This document shows positions 50,822 to 62,118 of a DNA stretch of 64,000 nucleotides, in pieces. This DNA is from Umbelopsis ramanniana AG. Lineage: Eukaryota > Mucoromycota > Umbelopsidomycetes > Umbelopsidales > Umbelopsidaceae. A model generated the notes under the pieces. The model was not told the DNA's origin and searched no databases. It was given only the letters and a program-made list of their open reading frames with translations. The translations under genes and the position numbers were made by a program. The number at the start of each line of letters is the position of its first letter. The first letter of the stretch is position 1. Where the stretch lies: NCBI RefSeq assembly GCF_025399195.1, contig NW_026252127.1, positions 154,037-218,036 of the forward strand. Reading direction: 5' to 3'.

Positions 50822-52861
50822 ATGTCGTCAAAAGACTCATCGCCGCCAAGCACATTGTACTCAAACTCGGAACTGGAGAAAAAGAATGAAAAGACGGATG
50901 TTGAAATAGCCAACATTGAGGAGATTGGCTTGAAAGAATCCGTATTCGATGATCCCAACTTGTCTGAATACTATAAGCCAATTCCCGAGTATGAAGGCTA
51001 CCATCGATTCGACCCTACCGCTGTATGGACTGCTGAAGAAGAAAGAGTCCTTGTCCGTAAGATAGACTGGAGGATTATGGCATGGTGTTGTCTCATGTTC
51101 ATTGCCCTACAGTTGGATCGTGGCAATATAGGTATGGAAGTGCGCATTTATCAGATTTTTGATTGTAACATGGTGCTAATCAAGACTTTAACTATGCAGG
51201 AAATGCCTTAACTGACGATTTCTTGACTGACTTGGGGCTGACCACAAACGACTATAACCTGGGCCAAACGATCTTCTACATCTGTTTTTTGCTAATGGAG
51301 GTAAAGCAAACTCATAAAATGTTTTGCACGCAACCCATGCAAATGGACGTTTTATTCATGACATGTTTGTTTAGCTCCCATCGCAACTTATCAGTAAGAA
51401 ATTGGGCCCTGACAACTGGATTCCTATCCAAATGACTTTGTGGAGCATTGTTGCAATGTGCCAGGTTGGGATAATGTTCTATACTTGTACTTAACTTTGG
51501 TCACTCTTTCTGATATTTCTTTAGTTTCGCCTGAACGGAAGAGCTTCTTTTTTCGCAACTCGAGCCTTACTAGGAGCTTTGGAGGGAGGATGTAAGTTTT
51601 AGCTAGAGCAGTTTGATACAACAGCCAAATGAATTGTTACTTATATGTTGTTCTCATTAGTCATCCCTGATATCGTGCTTTATCTTTCCTACTTCTACAA
51701 AGGAGATGAGCTTCCCGTACGGTTAAGTTTCTTTTGGGTATCCTTGACTTCAACAACAATTATCGGCTCCTTCCTTGCATATGGTATCCTACATCTTAGA
51801 GGCGTCGCTGGCTGGGCTGGCTGGCGTTACTTATTCTTAATTGAGGGAACAATTACACTGGTTCTCGGAGTTGCTTCCTTCTTCTACCTTCCACCATCAC
51901 CCACTCAAACTAAAGGCTGGCTCCGAGGAAAGACTGGGTGGTTTACCGAAAGAGAAGAAATTATTATGGTTAATCGTGTCTTACGAGACGACCCTTCCAA
52001 AGGTGACATGAACAACCGTCAAGCTGTTGGTCTACGAGATCTCTGGAGATCGCTCTGTGACTATGATAATTGGGGTCTTTACCTCATTGGACTTTTGGCT
52101 TACATACCAGCAACTCCACCTGCTGTGTACTTGACTTTGACTTTAAAGAGTCTAGGCTTTGGTACCTTCAACTCTAACTTGTTGACCATACCGTCCCAGG
52201 TTCTGTTCATCATCAACGTAAGTATAAAAAGTTTAAGAGAACATAAAAATCAATCTACTAATCATCGTCACTCTATATGTCGATAGAACATTGCACTTTC
52301 TTATTTTAGCAGATGGAGCAAGGAGAGATCTCTCACTTCCATGATGGCCGTTGTATGGTCGCTACCTTTCTTAATCGCGTTGGAAGTATTGCCGGGTGAT
52401 GTCAATCCTTGGGTCAAGTACTCTATAGTATCATTGCTTGTTGCGTATCCATATTGTAAGTTTAATTAAAGGGTTTTACGACAGCAAGATCACATTTTTA
52501 CTAACGCTGATTTCTAGGCCATCCAATTCTTGTCGGATGGAATTCCATCAATTCAAATACAGTACGAACAAGAACCGTGTCCGCCGCCATCTACAATATC
52601 ATGGTACAGCTCGGAAGCATCATTTCTTCAAACATCTATACGGCAGACGATGCGCCATTATATCGAAGAGGAAATAAGGTCTTGATTGGCATTTGCGTGT
52701 TTGATATCTTCTTGTTCATTGGCGTGAAGTTTTATTACATCTGGCGTAACAAGTCAAAGGCAAAAATATGGGACGCTATGACACAAGATGAAAAAGCAAA
52801 CTATCTGGCAACAACAACCGACCTTGGCAACAAGCGACTGGATTTCAAATTCCATCATTAA
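50822..52861 (+). CDS. MFS anion:cation permease (DAL5/allantoate-type)
   Basis: Seven exons (50822-51131, 51200-51300, 51375-51464, 51525-51591, 51661-52217, 52287-52455, 52518-52861) give 545 residues with about 12 membrane segments. A long hydrophilic N-terminus ([18 protein letters not shown]) leads to the DAL5-type motifs [17 protein letters not shown] and [15 protein letters not shown]. Other hallmarks are [48 protein letters not shown] and [22 protein letters not shown] with a Tyr/Asn pair. Members import allantoate, pantothenate, nicotinate or biotin precursors by proton symport at the plasma membrane. The specific substrate cannot be read. All segments are intact; there is no fusion. 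Confidence 0.9.
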
Positions 52862-53745
52862 TCCCGTATTCTTTTGCACACCAATACGAATTGCATTTCC
52901 TAAAATAAATCATGTATAACATCTTAGCATCTATAACATAATTCATAAAGGTTTGATGATATGCTGGAGGTGAATTGATCTTCAGATTTACTAGTCACTT
53001 AAGCACTGAGGATAAATGTATCTAACGGGCCACCTGATAGTGACACGCTCGTGTTTGAATAGTTTCAAATTCTATGGTAATTTACTATTCTAATTTATAG
53101 AATACAGTAAAAATATGAACAACATGCAACGGAATAAAAAATGTCAAACCCATCTACTTACAATTTGAAATCTAAGGAGAGAGATGATACATTGAATAAA
53201 CAGTCTAGTACAGCGACTGGTGGTAAGGAAGCGTTTTATATATTTAGCTTTCTTTTGACTATGCTGTCATGCTTAAAAAAAGGATGCGTGAAATGCAGGA
53301 GGTTTTGATGTGTGGATCTACAAGCCGGTGAATTCAAAGTGTTGGAGGTAAACGGTCTTTTTTCGTAAAATGTTGGGAATTTTTAATGGTGGATTGTTCT
53401 ATGATGATCGCTGAAGACTGCGAAAGCATCATATTCTTGCTGCCGGTAAAATGGAACCATGATGGATTTTCAGTAGGTCACCTGGTATCACTCGGTACCA
53501 AGCTGACTGCTGAAAGCTGGACCTTTAGGCCAAAACATACACAAAACCACTATTTAAAATATATTTCACACACATTCAACGTATGAAAAGTTGTAGTTAT
53601 GAACGACATATCACTGCCTTTTTGCCCTTTTGCAACCATCACTTTGTAGTCTGCTTTCTTGAATCTCCGACATTTTGGCACGAATTTAGCCCCTCAGTTA
53701 CAAACTACCGTAGCACAACATTTCTTCTTTCTCCCACATCAAAGC
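52862..53745. other. Intergenic, no gene seen
   Basis: Contains a TATTTAAAAT sequence at 53551-53560 that could drive the seven-TM gene. Short ORFs only. Splicing ATGAAAA (53583) to the AG ending at 53694 is a weak 5'-exon possibility for the seven-TM gene. Confidence 0.45.
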
Positions 53746-54516
53746 ATGTACGTATCGCCACCACCCAAAACTGCAAAAACCATTCTTTCCTTTGGTTTAG
53801 TTTATGTAGCTACTGCCATTGTGGTAGTCGCTATTGTAGTTTTCAACACCATATTCCTAGATCAACCATCGTATGAACCAGATCATTCTTCGTGTTCCTG
53901 CGATTGTTGGGATCGAAAATTCAAAGGAGAGTATTACGGAGCCACGCAAGATTACAAAGCCGTTTACTTCAACATGACAAGCACTACAGTTCTCGTATTC
54001 TTATGGACACTGTTTTATATATTACTCATTGAGCAATTCATTCGAAAAAGCGTTCATCATATATTAGATCATAGTGTACGGTACGACATATTGCTTCTCG
54101 CAATTATTGGTTTCTACGGAAACTACTACAACTGGTGGGCAACGTGGAATTACTTGAACGACAGTTTTTACATGATGTTCACAACTCAAATGTTCTTCAA
54201 TGTCACCGAGTTTATACCGTCTTTATCACTTTATGTTCTGTTAGATGAGGATGCCAAACCATCCAAGTTCTTGATGCTTATCAGCGCCTCCGTCTCCATG
54301 GCTCATCTCTTCTTGTCTCTGTCGGATCAAGGGTGGTACCATATTGCGACGATTACCGGAAAAATCCAAAGAGATATAGCGTTTATCATCTCAGACTTAG
54401 TATTGCTTTACATCAACTTTATGGAGCTGACAAAAATGCGGATAATGAGAAGAGATGTATACTATGTTCTAGCCACGAGTGCGCTACTCATGGCTTTCTA
54501 TCATTTGCTAGACTGA
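53746..54516 (+). CDS. Orphan multi-pass (about 7-TM) membrane protein
   Basis: Single exon, 256 residues from the ATG at 53746 (the first ATG in the open frame). Seven hydrophobic helices are visible: FGLVYVATAIVVVAIVVF; VLVFLWTLFYILLIEQFI; ILLLAIIGFYGNYYNWWATW; FTTQMFFNVTEFIPSLSLYVLL; FLMLISASVSMAHLFLSL; AFIISDLVLLYINFMEL; and VYYVLATSALLMAFYHLL. Between helices 1 and 2 is a loop with the cysteine cluster CSCDCWD that also contains an NMTS glycosylation-like site, suggesting the non-cytosolic side. An aromatic-rich motif NYYNWWATWNY sits in helix 3. I do not recognise a Pfam-type family. It might be a sensor, an enzyme (a TLC-like or heme-binding protein) or a transporter subunit; no function is claimed. 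Confidence 0.78.
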   Translation: MYVSPPPKTAKTILSFGLVYVATAIVVVAIVVFNTIFLDQPSYEPDHSSCSCDCWDRKFKGEYYGATQDYKAVYFNMTSTTVLVFLWTLFYILLIEQFIRKSVHHILDHSVRYDILLLAIIGFYGNYYNWWATWNYLNDSFYMMFTTQMFFNVTEFIPSLSLYVLLDEDAKPSKFLMLISASVSMAHLFLSLSDQGWYHIATITGKIQRDIAFIISDLVLLYINFMELTKMRIMRRDVYYVLATSALLMAFYHLLD

Positions 54517-54907
54517 AGGAAAGGAAATGGGCTTCAACATCGAACGATTGATGCATATAGTTCATTCCCTATAGCCAATATGAAACGATCATCTCTGCCG
54601 TTGAATTTGCTGCTCGGTATGAATCATGACGTGCAGCACAGTTTAGAGATCTTTACTAGTCCAATTTTGTAAATGAACCGCAGGGAAATATAAGTACCAA
54701 TGGAATTAAAATATATAGTTTATTACTATAGATGAAAGCGTGTTATTCTATACGTATGATGATTAATTAGGCATTGAATGAGATGGGAATTTTTTAAAAA
54801 AAGTTATTTGGTTTCGACGTCGTCACGTTGTTCGTCACTATGAAAATATGTATGAATCGTAAGTATACGTGTTATATGAAAAATAGACAAGCAAATATTT
54901 GTGATCC
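54517..54907. other. Intergenic between convergent genes
   Basis: 3' flanks of the seven-TM gene and the siderophore transporter. A/T-rich, no gene. Confidence 0.55.
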
Positions 54908-57061
54908 TTACAGTGTGCCCTGTGTAGAGGTCTCAGCAGAATCAAGAGCTTGGGTATCTTCAAGACGAGGGTTTCCAAGAAGGAAAGCAGCGATGATAAG
55001 AGGAATGGCAAGGCACGTTCCGGTTATAGTTAACAACTTTTGGGAGTGATTATAAGCCTCAATGACAGCACTGCGCTCGGGAGTGCCTATAGGGTACTCT
55101 GCGATGAAAGTGAATGGCGATGAATATGCCAAGTCAGTGAGGGAGCTGTTGATGGGGGCCAAGTTTTGGGCAAGCTGAGCTGGCAGAGTGTTGGTCCAAA
55201 TGGCACCAGACACGGAGTCTAAAACAAATAGTTAGAATATTACTCGAAATTGATACCATGCAGTACGATGTACTCACTTCCAATGCCTGATCCGATTTGA
55301 TAGGTTGTCAAGTAAAGAGCAGTGATGATGGCAACATGCTCATGCTTAGTAGCAGCTTGAACAAGGGCTTGAACTGGATATGGGAACAGACCACCAGCAA
55401 TGCCAAGGACTGAGAAAGAAAAAGTTTTAGAAAATTGGCGAATTTACAGGTACCCCCTTTCTTTCTTTCCACACTTACGAATTTGGGCACCAATAACACC
55501 AGCATGACCGTTATCGGCTGCACTGCGGTATTTGATCATCAAGCCAAGGGCAGTGATATACAAAAATGTACCGGTGACAGCAACCCATTTGATATGGCGA
55601 ATGTATCGGATAACGAAGCCACCAACGACACCAGTGACAACCGAGCAGAAGGAATATAGGGAAGTAATTCTGGTTGCCGACATGACAGATTCGTCGAAAG
55701 AAACGGAGAGCACAGTGTACAAGTAACTAGAGCGAGTAGAAATATAATAAGATGATGTCCTTGCTGCAATATGCGACAAAAGTCAAATATTCACTTACTC
55801 TCCCTGAAGGTACCAGGTCATGTTAAGCAACATAGCCATAAGTAGACCGGCGAGGATGGTGCGGTTGTTGAGCAACTTGAAGGGAACACAAGGGTGCTTT
55901 GCGAACTTGCTCTCCCAGATGACGAAGAGAGGGATACAGAGAACACCAAATACAAGCATAACAATAATGTAAGTCTGTCTCCAGTTTGCACTCACACCGC
56001 CAGCCACGGTAAGAGGAATCAAAATAAGGGACAACATGGCAGTCAAGAGAATAACACCGACGACATCCATTTGCCAAAAGAACCAGATCAGCTTTCCTTG
56101 GATGGAAAGATTCTTACTGCCAGACACAATGTCGGTCAATTTTCCATCTCTGACAGCCTTTCTCTTAGCCATAATGAGAGCGACGTAAATGGGGATACAA
56201 ACAAAGGGCATGATGATGCACCACATACCAACACCTTTATGAAAAATGGTATTGAGTTAATGCATGGTTGACAGTAACTTTGCACAGGTACGTTTGTACT
56301 AACCCCACTCCCAAGTTGAGTTGGCCAAAATGGAACTTGTGACATTTCCAGAAATCCAAGCATTGATAAGAAAAGGAAGAGCGGGAATATAAGACATCAG
56401 GACACGGTTACGGGTCGAAGATAAATCGGCAATCAATACTTCGAACAGAAGCTGGAAACCGGTTAAACCAAGCTGCCAAAGGACCTTGCAATAGAAAACG
56501 AGATTAGTACTGAGTATTTTAATCTTCAACTTGAATGTGCTTCTTACCTGTCCTCCAGCATATGTCTGAATGTTCTTTGACGATGCTTCGATGATAGTAC
56601 CAAGCACGTAGAAGAAGGCGGAAAAGGTAACTAGTTCAAAACGACCAAACACATCTGCCGCCTTAGACATAGGTGGTTGAGCAGCAGCAGCGATGATGGA
56701 TTTTACAACATTCAGGGTAGAGAGTAACGAATGGACTTCGAATGAATTGGTGGCGGAAGTCTGTTGAAAAGAAAATGAAAAAATCATTGAGTAAATTATA
56801 ACTTCATACCCACAAAATAAGCAAAACAGTACTTACTTGATAGACATAACGGGTAGAGCTATCAAGACCATATGCATATGAAGCCAGAAAGATGCCGACA
56901 AACAAAATAGTCAAACTGGTGGTGGTAAACGAAGAAGTAATAGCTTCAATTTTTCTGACACCAGGACTTCTAGAGTCCAAAGTAATCTCTTTGCTGTGAG
57001 AATGTTCCTTTTCAAAGGTCTCTCCTTCATAAGAATGTTGTTCCTTCTCAGGAGTGGTCAT
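54908..57061 (-). CDS. Siderophore-iron MFS transporter (SIT/ARN family)
   Basis: Seven exons (57061-56837, 56760-56548, 56484-56304, 56234-55799, 55726-55479, 55409-55278, 55218-54908) give 581 residues with about 14 membrane segments, as in ARN/MirB/Sit1 proteins. Family features: a charged N-terminal tail ([15 protein letters not shown]), [22 protein letters not shown] in TM1, [55 protein letters not shown] and [21 protein letters not shown]. The C-terminal loop ([23 protein letters not shown]) is the extracellular one found in this group before the final helix. It takes up ferric siderophores by proton symport. Xenosiderophore use or endogenous siderophore recycling is not distinguishable. 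No siderophore synthase is in the window. Confidence 0.92.
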
Positions 57062-58873
57062 GTCTTCTAAAAGAGTATTTGGAGGAGAATGTGAAAAAGA
57101 AAAAGGAACGGGCAAAACTTGCTCGTAAAATACTAAAATTTTCAACTTCAGAAACGCTGCCGTGAAAATTTTTATCAGATCATCAGATACATCCCGCAAT
57201 TCTAGCCATTTCAATTGGCGCGCGCTTGGAGAACCTTCAGAAGGACGCCTTCTGGACTTGCATCTGAAGATCTGATAACATACCTGGATGGCTCAATCAC
57301 GACACAAGACGATGAAAGTTCGATTTTCTGTTCTCATATAGTCACTTCAAATGATTGTATGAACCTGTGAAATTGTCAAGTTACATAGAAAGTACTGGGA
57401 AAGTATCATGTTGTGAAAGTAATCGAGCCTGTGCACCCTGATTGGGCCACTTCTGGACTTCAAATAGTTTTTCCGCTCGCCAAGGCCGCCAATGGAACAA
57501 GTGGTCTGGTCCTGAAGTGGTTACATCATAAATACAAAATCAAATTGGTGTATCTTTAAAGACACTGTCGAAAGCATATATATATATGACTATCTATTGA
57601 GATTCAAGTGTCTGTGCTATGTGTTAATGGAAATTTGAAAGTCTTGGTTCGCGTATGTGTGGCTTGCTGTCAATTTTTTTTTTTTTTTTTCGAAGTCCAT
57701 GCATTTCAACATCCCTTCTCCGGTTTACACTGTCCGACCCGGTGAGTTGCTAGTGATATGCCATTAAAGAATAACAGGAATACGAACAAGCCAGTCCTAT
57801 CATAAAATCCACGTGCATTGTGGAATTCTGAGAGATGCGAAAGCTTCTTGACTCTGAGTTCCTTCAAGGCAAACGAGGGCAATTCGCGACAAACTTCTGC
57901 AGAATCGCTCCCGCAATTCCTCTGTCTCTATTACAGCGTACTATAAAAAACACGCTAGAGAGATCGGACGCTAGGGCTCATGTAGTCACTATTAGGCATG
58001 CTCAGTCACTGATCAGCACTCTCAACATGTGTACGTGTTAGGTAGTCTTAATTGATTGTGCACATTGACAACATGAAGGCCAACTATGTGTTGTGTTGAA
58101 TGCTAGCGTCGATCGATATGTGTTTGAGTGGAGTATATAAAGTCAGTTACGTAATCAGCCACGAGTAGCTTCATCAAGGTATTGAAAAGATAAAGCCCAA
58201 GTTTAAAAATTGCCTTTGTACAGAAAGAGAAATAGCCAATGAAAATAAAATCAATGCAGATATAAGGAAGTTAAAATATGTTCATGAAATGCTAAAATAG
58301 CTTTTCATGTTTAGTGGGTGTCGATATATTGCCCAAAGTGCATTGGCAAAAGGGTGGAATATACAGAATCTGATAACACTTACACTAGGTTTTTGGCGCC
58401 GCCTATGTTTTACAAGCTGCATTTAAAATGTTGAAGCAATTGTGCTGCCACAATCTTATCCTTCCAGAATTTCCTTTTGTTTCATTTATTAGTATTGGAC
58501 TAAATGGTTCTTCAAGTGATATGGAGAAGCCAATTCCATGCTACGTAGATTATTTGGTTGCCGAAGTTATATATTCGACTCTTCCACTACGACATGAGCA
58601 TGACATGCTCAAGGTTACCAACAAACGTACCTTTTCTTATATATATTTAGCTTCGTTAGTGCATTTGTTTGGGAGAGATGACACCAATGATATGAAAGAC
58701 GCATGCAGCTCATGGAAAAAATACCTCTTTATTGCCAAGTAACTATAAAACTAGCATCAAATGCTGCACAGCTGCAAGGAGACACAGTGGTGACATCACA
58801 GTTATCTTACCCTGGTCTGATACCGCGCAGTGAAAACTGTTCGGTTGCTTTTTTCCTGGAACCCAAACGTATC
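57062..58873. other. Intergenic, 1.8 kb, no supported gene
   Basis: Contains a microsatellite (AT)n at about 57579-57590 and a run of 17 T at 57674-57690. A 104-codon ATG ORF at 58428-58742 has no recognised domain and no good join to the TENA-like gene. Confidence 0.45.
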
Positions 58874-59578
58874 ATGTTGACAGAGCATCTACTTGCATTG
58901 GATCCCGAGAGCTACCATGCCGCTACACACCACAGGCTTTTGATCGAAATTGGTAATTTGGAAGTCACCCCACGACATCTGAGTTCCTGGATAGTCGAAG
59001 ACAAGTTTTACACCGGTGGCTATGTCAATATGCTTGAAACGATGCTTTCTCGTTTACCTCAAACGAAGATAACCACAACAGGTTCGAAAGATACTACAGA
59101 CAGCCTGTATAATCTCTTGTTCTTTGCGCATGAAAATATAATTAGAGAGGCCAACTTTTTCCAAACCTTGTTGGCTCGTTACAACATTGCATCCGACAAC
59201 GTAAAGAATATGCGCCCCTTAACGAAACAATATACAGATTTCCAACAAAAAGTAGCAGAGGAGAGTGGCGAGGGCCTTGGGAAAGCGCTTGTACTTCTTT
59301 GGGCTATGGAGCGAGTATTTTTTGACGCTTGGTCACACGCCAAAACTTTGTTGAAAGATCACCTCCCTACTGAAAACGAGAGCAGCCATATCAAGACTAT
59401 CCGCGAACTTGTTGAAAATTGGTCAAATCAAGAATTCGAACAGTTTGTCGACGAATGTGCAAAGCAGGTCGACAACCTATCTATGTCTGATAAGGACAAA
59501 CTTGCCGAATATGAAAGAGTATATCACGAAATGTTGGTATTTGAGCAACAGTTCTGGGATCTGGCTTATGACGCTTAG
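58874..59578 (+). CDS. TENA/THI-4 (heme-oxygenase-like fold) family protein
   Basis: Single exon, 234 residues. The start at 58874 opens with MLTEHLLALDPESYHAATHH, the normal start of fungal members; the frame is open to an ATG at 58703. After a helical stretch come WIVEDKFYTGGYVNMLETMLSRL, the family core with the Asp-x-x-Tyr substrate region, LYNLLFFAHENIIREANFFQ, VLLWAMERVFFDAW and YERVYHEMLVFEQQFWDLAY. TenA-like enzymes hydrolyse thiamine breakdown products, and other members act as unknown hydrolases or heme-oxygenase-fold oxidoreductases. The conserved active Cys of bacterial TenA is not evident in the expected place, so activity is uncertain. There is no signal peptide, so probably cytosolic. 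Stop at 59578. Confidence 0.75.
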   Translation: MLTEHLLALDPESYHAATHHRLLIEIGNLEVTPRHLSSWIVEDKFYTGGYVNMLETMLSRLPQTKITTTGSKDTTDSLYNLLFFAHENIIREANFFQTLLARYNIASDNVKNMRPLTKQYTDFQQKVAEESGEGLGKALVLLWAMERVFFDAWSHAKTLLKDHLPTENESSHIKTIRELVENWSNQEFEQFVDECAKQVDNLSMSDKDKLAEYERVYHEMLVFEQQFWDLAYDA

Positions 59579-61080
59579 TCTGCAAATATGGCAATAAAAT
59601 CGCGACTTACATTGTATAGAGTTATTACAATAGCATGGATGTTGAATTTTTTTTTCACTTGGTGAAGGTTTGCACACTGCAGAAGTTAGCCGAGAGAGTA
59701 GCAGTTACATTTTTACTAATTGCGCGGCCTACGGCATCTGATTTAAGAAAATAGTCTTGCGCCTTGATACATTGCGAGCTAATGGGTGGTCCAGTCATAC
59801 CTATGTCGCTGGAGAGGCTGATGCAGAGGTCACTCATATAGCAATGCTTGATCGTCCAGATTTTATATGCAATGAGAGTTCCAGTCATTTGAACAATCTA
59901 AATGTTGTAAATGTCGTGCTTTAAAAATCTTCGTGTTTCCTCTGAGCAAAATAATTTTGAACGTTATGTATCTCCCTGTGCTTCCTGCTTGTTCAACCAC
60001 AATGACAGAAGCAACAGCGACAGGAAGACGATGAGGTCCGAGCGATGAACCTTCAGTAGATTCTACAACCGTTGATGTCTTACGAACGATGTCCAGGCTA
60101 GATACGTAGCCTTCCTAGGCATACAAGTAGATGCTCTGTGGGAGAAGTGGACTTGTGTACACACTATGTACATCTTCTATCATAGCATTTGATCTCGGAT
60201 TTTGAACAAGATATTTTCAAATGATATGGTCAATGGAGAGGCTCCAGAGTCCAAAATGTGTCAACTGGAGCTGAGGGCACAACAGCCTGATGTAATGATC
60301 TTTTCAATTGAACAGAGACTTTCCTTACCCCAATCCAAAGCGCAGCTGAGTTTTACCCCTTATATTATTCCCTAGTTCTGATCGCTCCCACTTATTGTTC
60401 CCTTCCAGATGACAAAACTCGCTTTTCGCTTCAAAAGTAAACTCTTCTCTCTTTACACCGACAACCCTCTTTGACCCCCCCGCACGAGACCAAGCCTCGG
60501 TTGACATCTCTATACGCATATAAATGCAAGCGTTCAATCCCTTGCTCGTAGATGGCAATTTAATTTGAATTACAAGTGCCAGTGCAGTGAACCTCTCACC
60601 TGAGGTCATATTCAATAATGCTATGAACTTGGCTCTCTCCTTGGAGCCCGTATTATTGCGACGTGTTACTCGCTAACGCTCGTAACCCTTTTAGCAATCA
60701 AAGACCCTTAAACAAAAGTATACATACATATTTTATCTTGTCAAGGCACCAGTATTTGTCCTGAAGAATGGGAAAATCAGCAATACGAGTACGGTTGATA
60801 TAACAGTGAAAAACAACATTGCCAACTTCGCTAAGTCAGCTGCGTTTTCCATGTATGTGGGTTAAAAAAAGTGTTGTTATAGGCATAAAATGTCTGTAGG
60901 ACGGCAAGTATGTTCAACCTCCTAGAGAAGCTATGTAGCATAGGCACATTGACTCAGATCAAATAGTGTTAATGCATTTTTTCAAACTTTTGGAACATTA
61001 TATTATGTGGATATATCAAATCAGCTTATTAATTTAGGTAAAATATAATACTGTGTAAAAAGCTGTACATATCGTAGAAG
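59579..61080. other. Intergenic, 1.5 kb, no gene seen
   Basis: Short ORFs such as 59655-59888 (-) and 60325-60615 (-) without domain. Probably 3' flanks of two convergent genes. Confidence 0.5.
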
Positions 61081-62118
61081 TCATCTTGGTCCTTGATCCA
61101 GATACTGCTTCATTTCTCTAATGCATCGAAAATGGCATACGAGTGAAATCGCACTAGTGCTGACAGCACATATCACCAATGCAACAATGAATATGATATT
61201 GCTCAAAAGAAAAATCCGATCGAAATCTGACATTGTGAATATCAGAACAAGCCGGATAGCCAGCTCAATCAAAAAGCCGACACCCCAAACTAAGGTGATA
61301 AGGATGCATAAAAGTCGAAATGTAGGTAACTCGTAATACATGAATCTGAAAAGTGGTAGCTCGACACTTTGGAAACCAAAGTTGAACTTCTTCCGAGGAC
61401 TTTGCTGCTGGGCCGCTATCATTTGTCCTTCGGTGTTTCCTGGTAGAACGCTGCCTGAAGAAGTGAACTCAGCCATTTGGATTCGATCTTCTTCTTCATC
61501 ATGTGGTTGACTCGCTCGTTGGATTTGTACAAAAGACGTGTCTGCACATTGAACTTCTTGTACGTCGTATGTTAAATCCGCGGGGAGAAATTGTAAACAC
61601 AGCGTATACGTCAACGGGAGCATACGATACAGCTTGCCTTTCCAAGTGAGTCGGAACGGTATGAGTGTAATGAGAAAAACGACACCAATAGCACCAGTAA
61701 CAATTGACTTCTCAAGTAACAGGACCTTCGCATTTTGGCTCACTACGGCAACTATGGCGGCGACAACGAATCCTGTAACAAGTAGGAGTCCAGCTCCGTC
61801 TATCTTGAAATTTACCACGAAGCTGTAGATGACGACCAGCAGCGGAGGACATCCTGCGACTAACAAAGCCCACACCGGACTTAGTGGTCCAGTTGGTTGG
61901 CGAAGCCCAAAATATAGACCCAATGGCAGACCAATTTCAAATATAACAATGGTCGCAATGCGAGGTAAAAAGGAGAGCCCCATCTTCCGATTGGAAGGAG
62001 CAATGGTCGACATCATATTTAGCAAATCTGCTTTCTGGTCGCCGACAGTAATATTAAGTCGCCCTTTCTGATGGCTCAAATGTGATTCGCCATTCCGATC
62101 CAGTTGCTGACTCTCCAT
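61081..62118 (-). CDS. Multi-pass membrane protein, VC0807-like family
   Basis: Single exon, 345 residues, ATG at 62118. Hydrophobic helices are visible at about 52-70 (PRIATIVIFEIGLPLGLYFGL), 80-102 (VWALLVAGCPPLLVVIYSFVVNF), 107-123 (AGLLLVTGFVVAAIVAVV), 135-153 (VTGAIGVVFLITLIPFRL) and two more near the end (LLCILITLVWGVGFLIELAI and LLSNIIFIVALVICAVSTSAI). A central hydrophilic region of about 80 residues lies between. The pattern GPLSPVWALLVAGCPPLL with a following charged turn (NFKIDGAG) resembles the VC0807/DUF family of bacterial and fungal membrane proteins of unknown function; intracellular iron or heme transfer has been suggested for some, not demonstrated here. Confidence 0.65.
   Translation of the reverse strand: MESQQLDRNGESHLSHQKGRLNITVGDQKADLLNMMSTIAPSNRKMGLSFLPRIATIVIFEIGLPLGLYFGLRQPTGPLSPVWALLVAGCPPLLVVIYSFVVNFKIDGAGLLLVTGFVVAAIVAVVSQNAKVLLLEKSIVTGAIGVVFLITLIPFRLTWKGKLYRMLPLTYTLCLQFLPADLTYDVQEVQCADTSFVQIQRASQPHDEEEDRIQMAEFTSSGSVLPGNTEGQMIAAQQQSPRKKFNFGFQSVELPLFRFMYYELPTFRLLCILITLVWGVGFLIELAIRLVLIFTMSDFDRIFLLSNIIFIVALVICAVSTSAISLVCHFRCIREMKQYLDQGPR

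Noticed and set aside
57674-57690. Run of 17 T as a possible retroelement poly-A tail
   Set aside because: No element body or target-site duplication is seen next to it.
58428-58742. 104-codon plus-strand ORF before the TENA-like gene
   Set aside because: No domain; the TENA family's normal start lies later, and no splice join was convincing.
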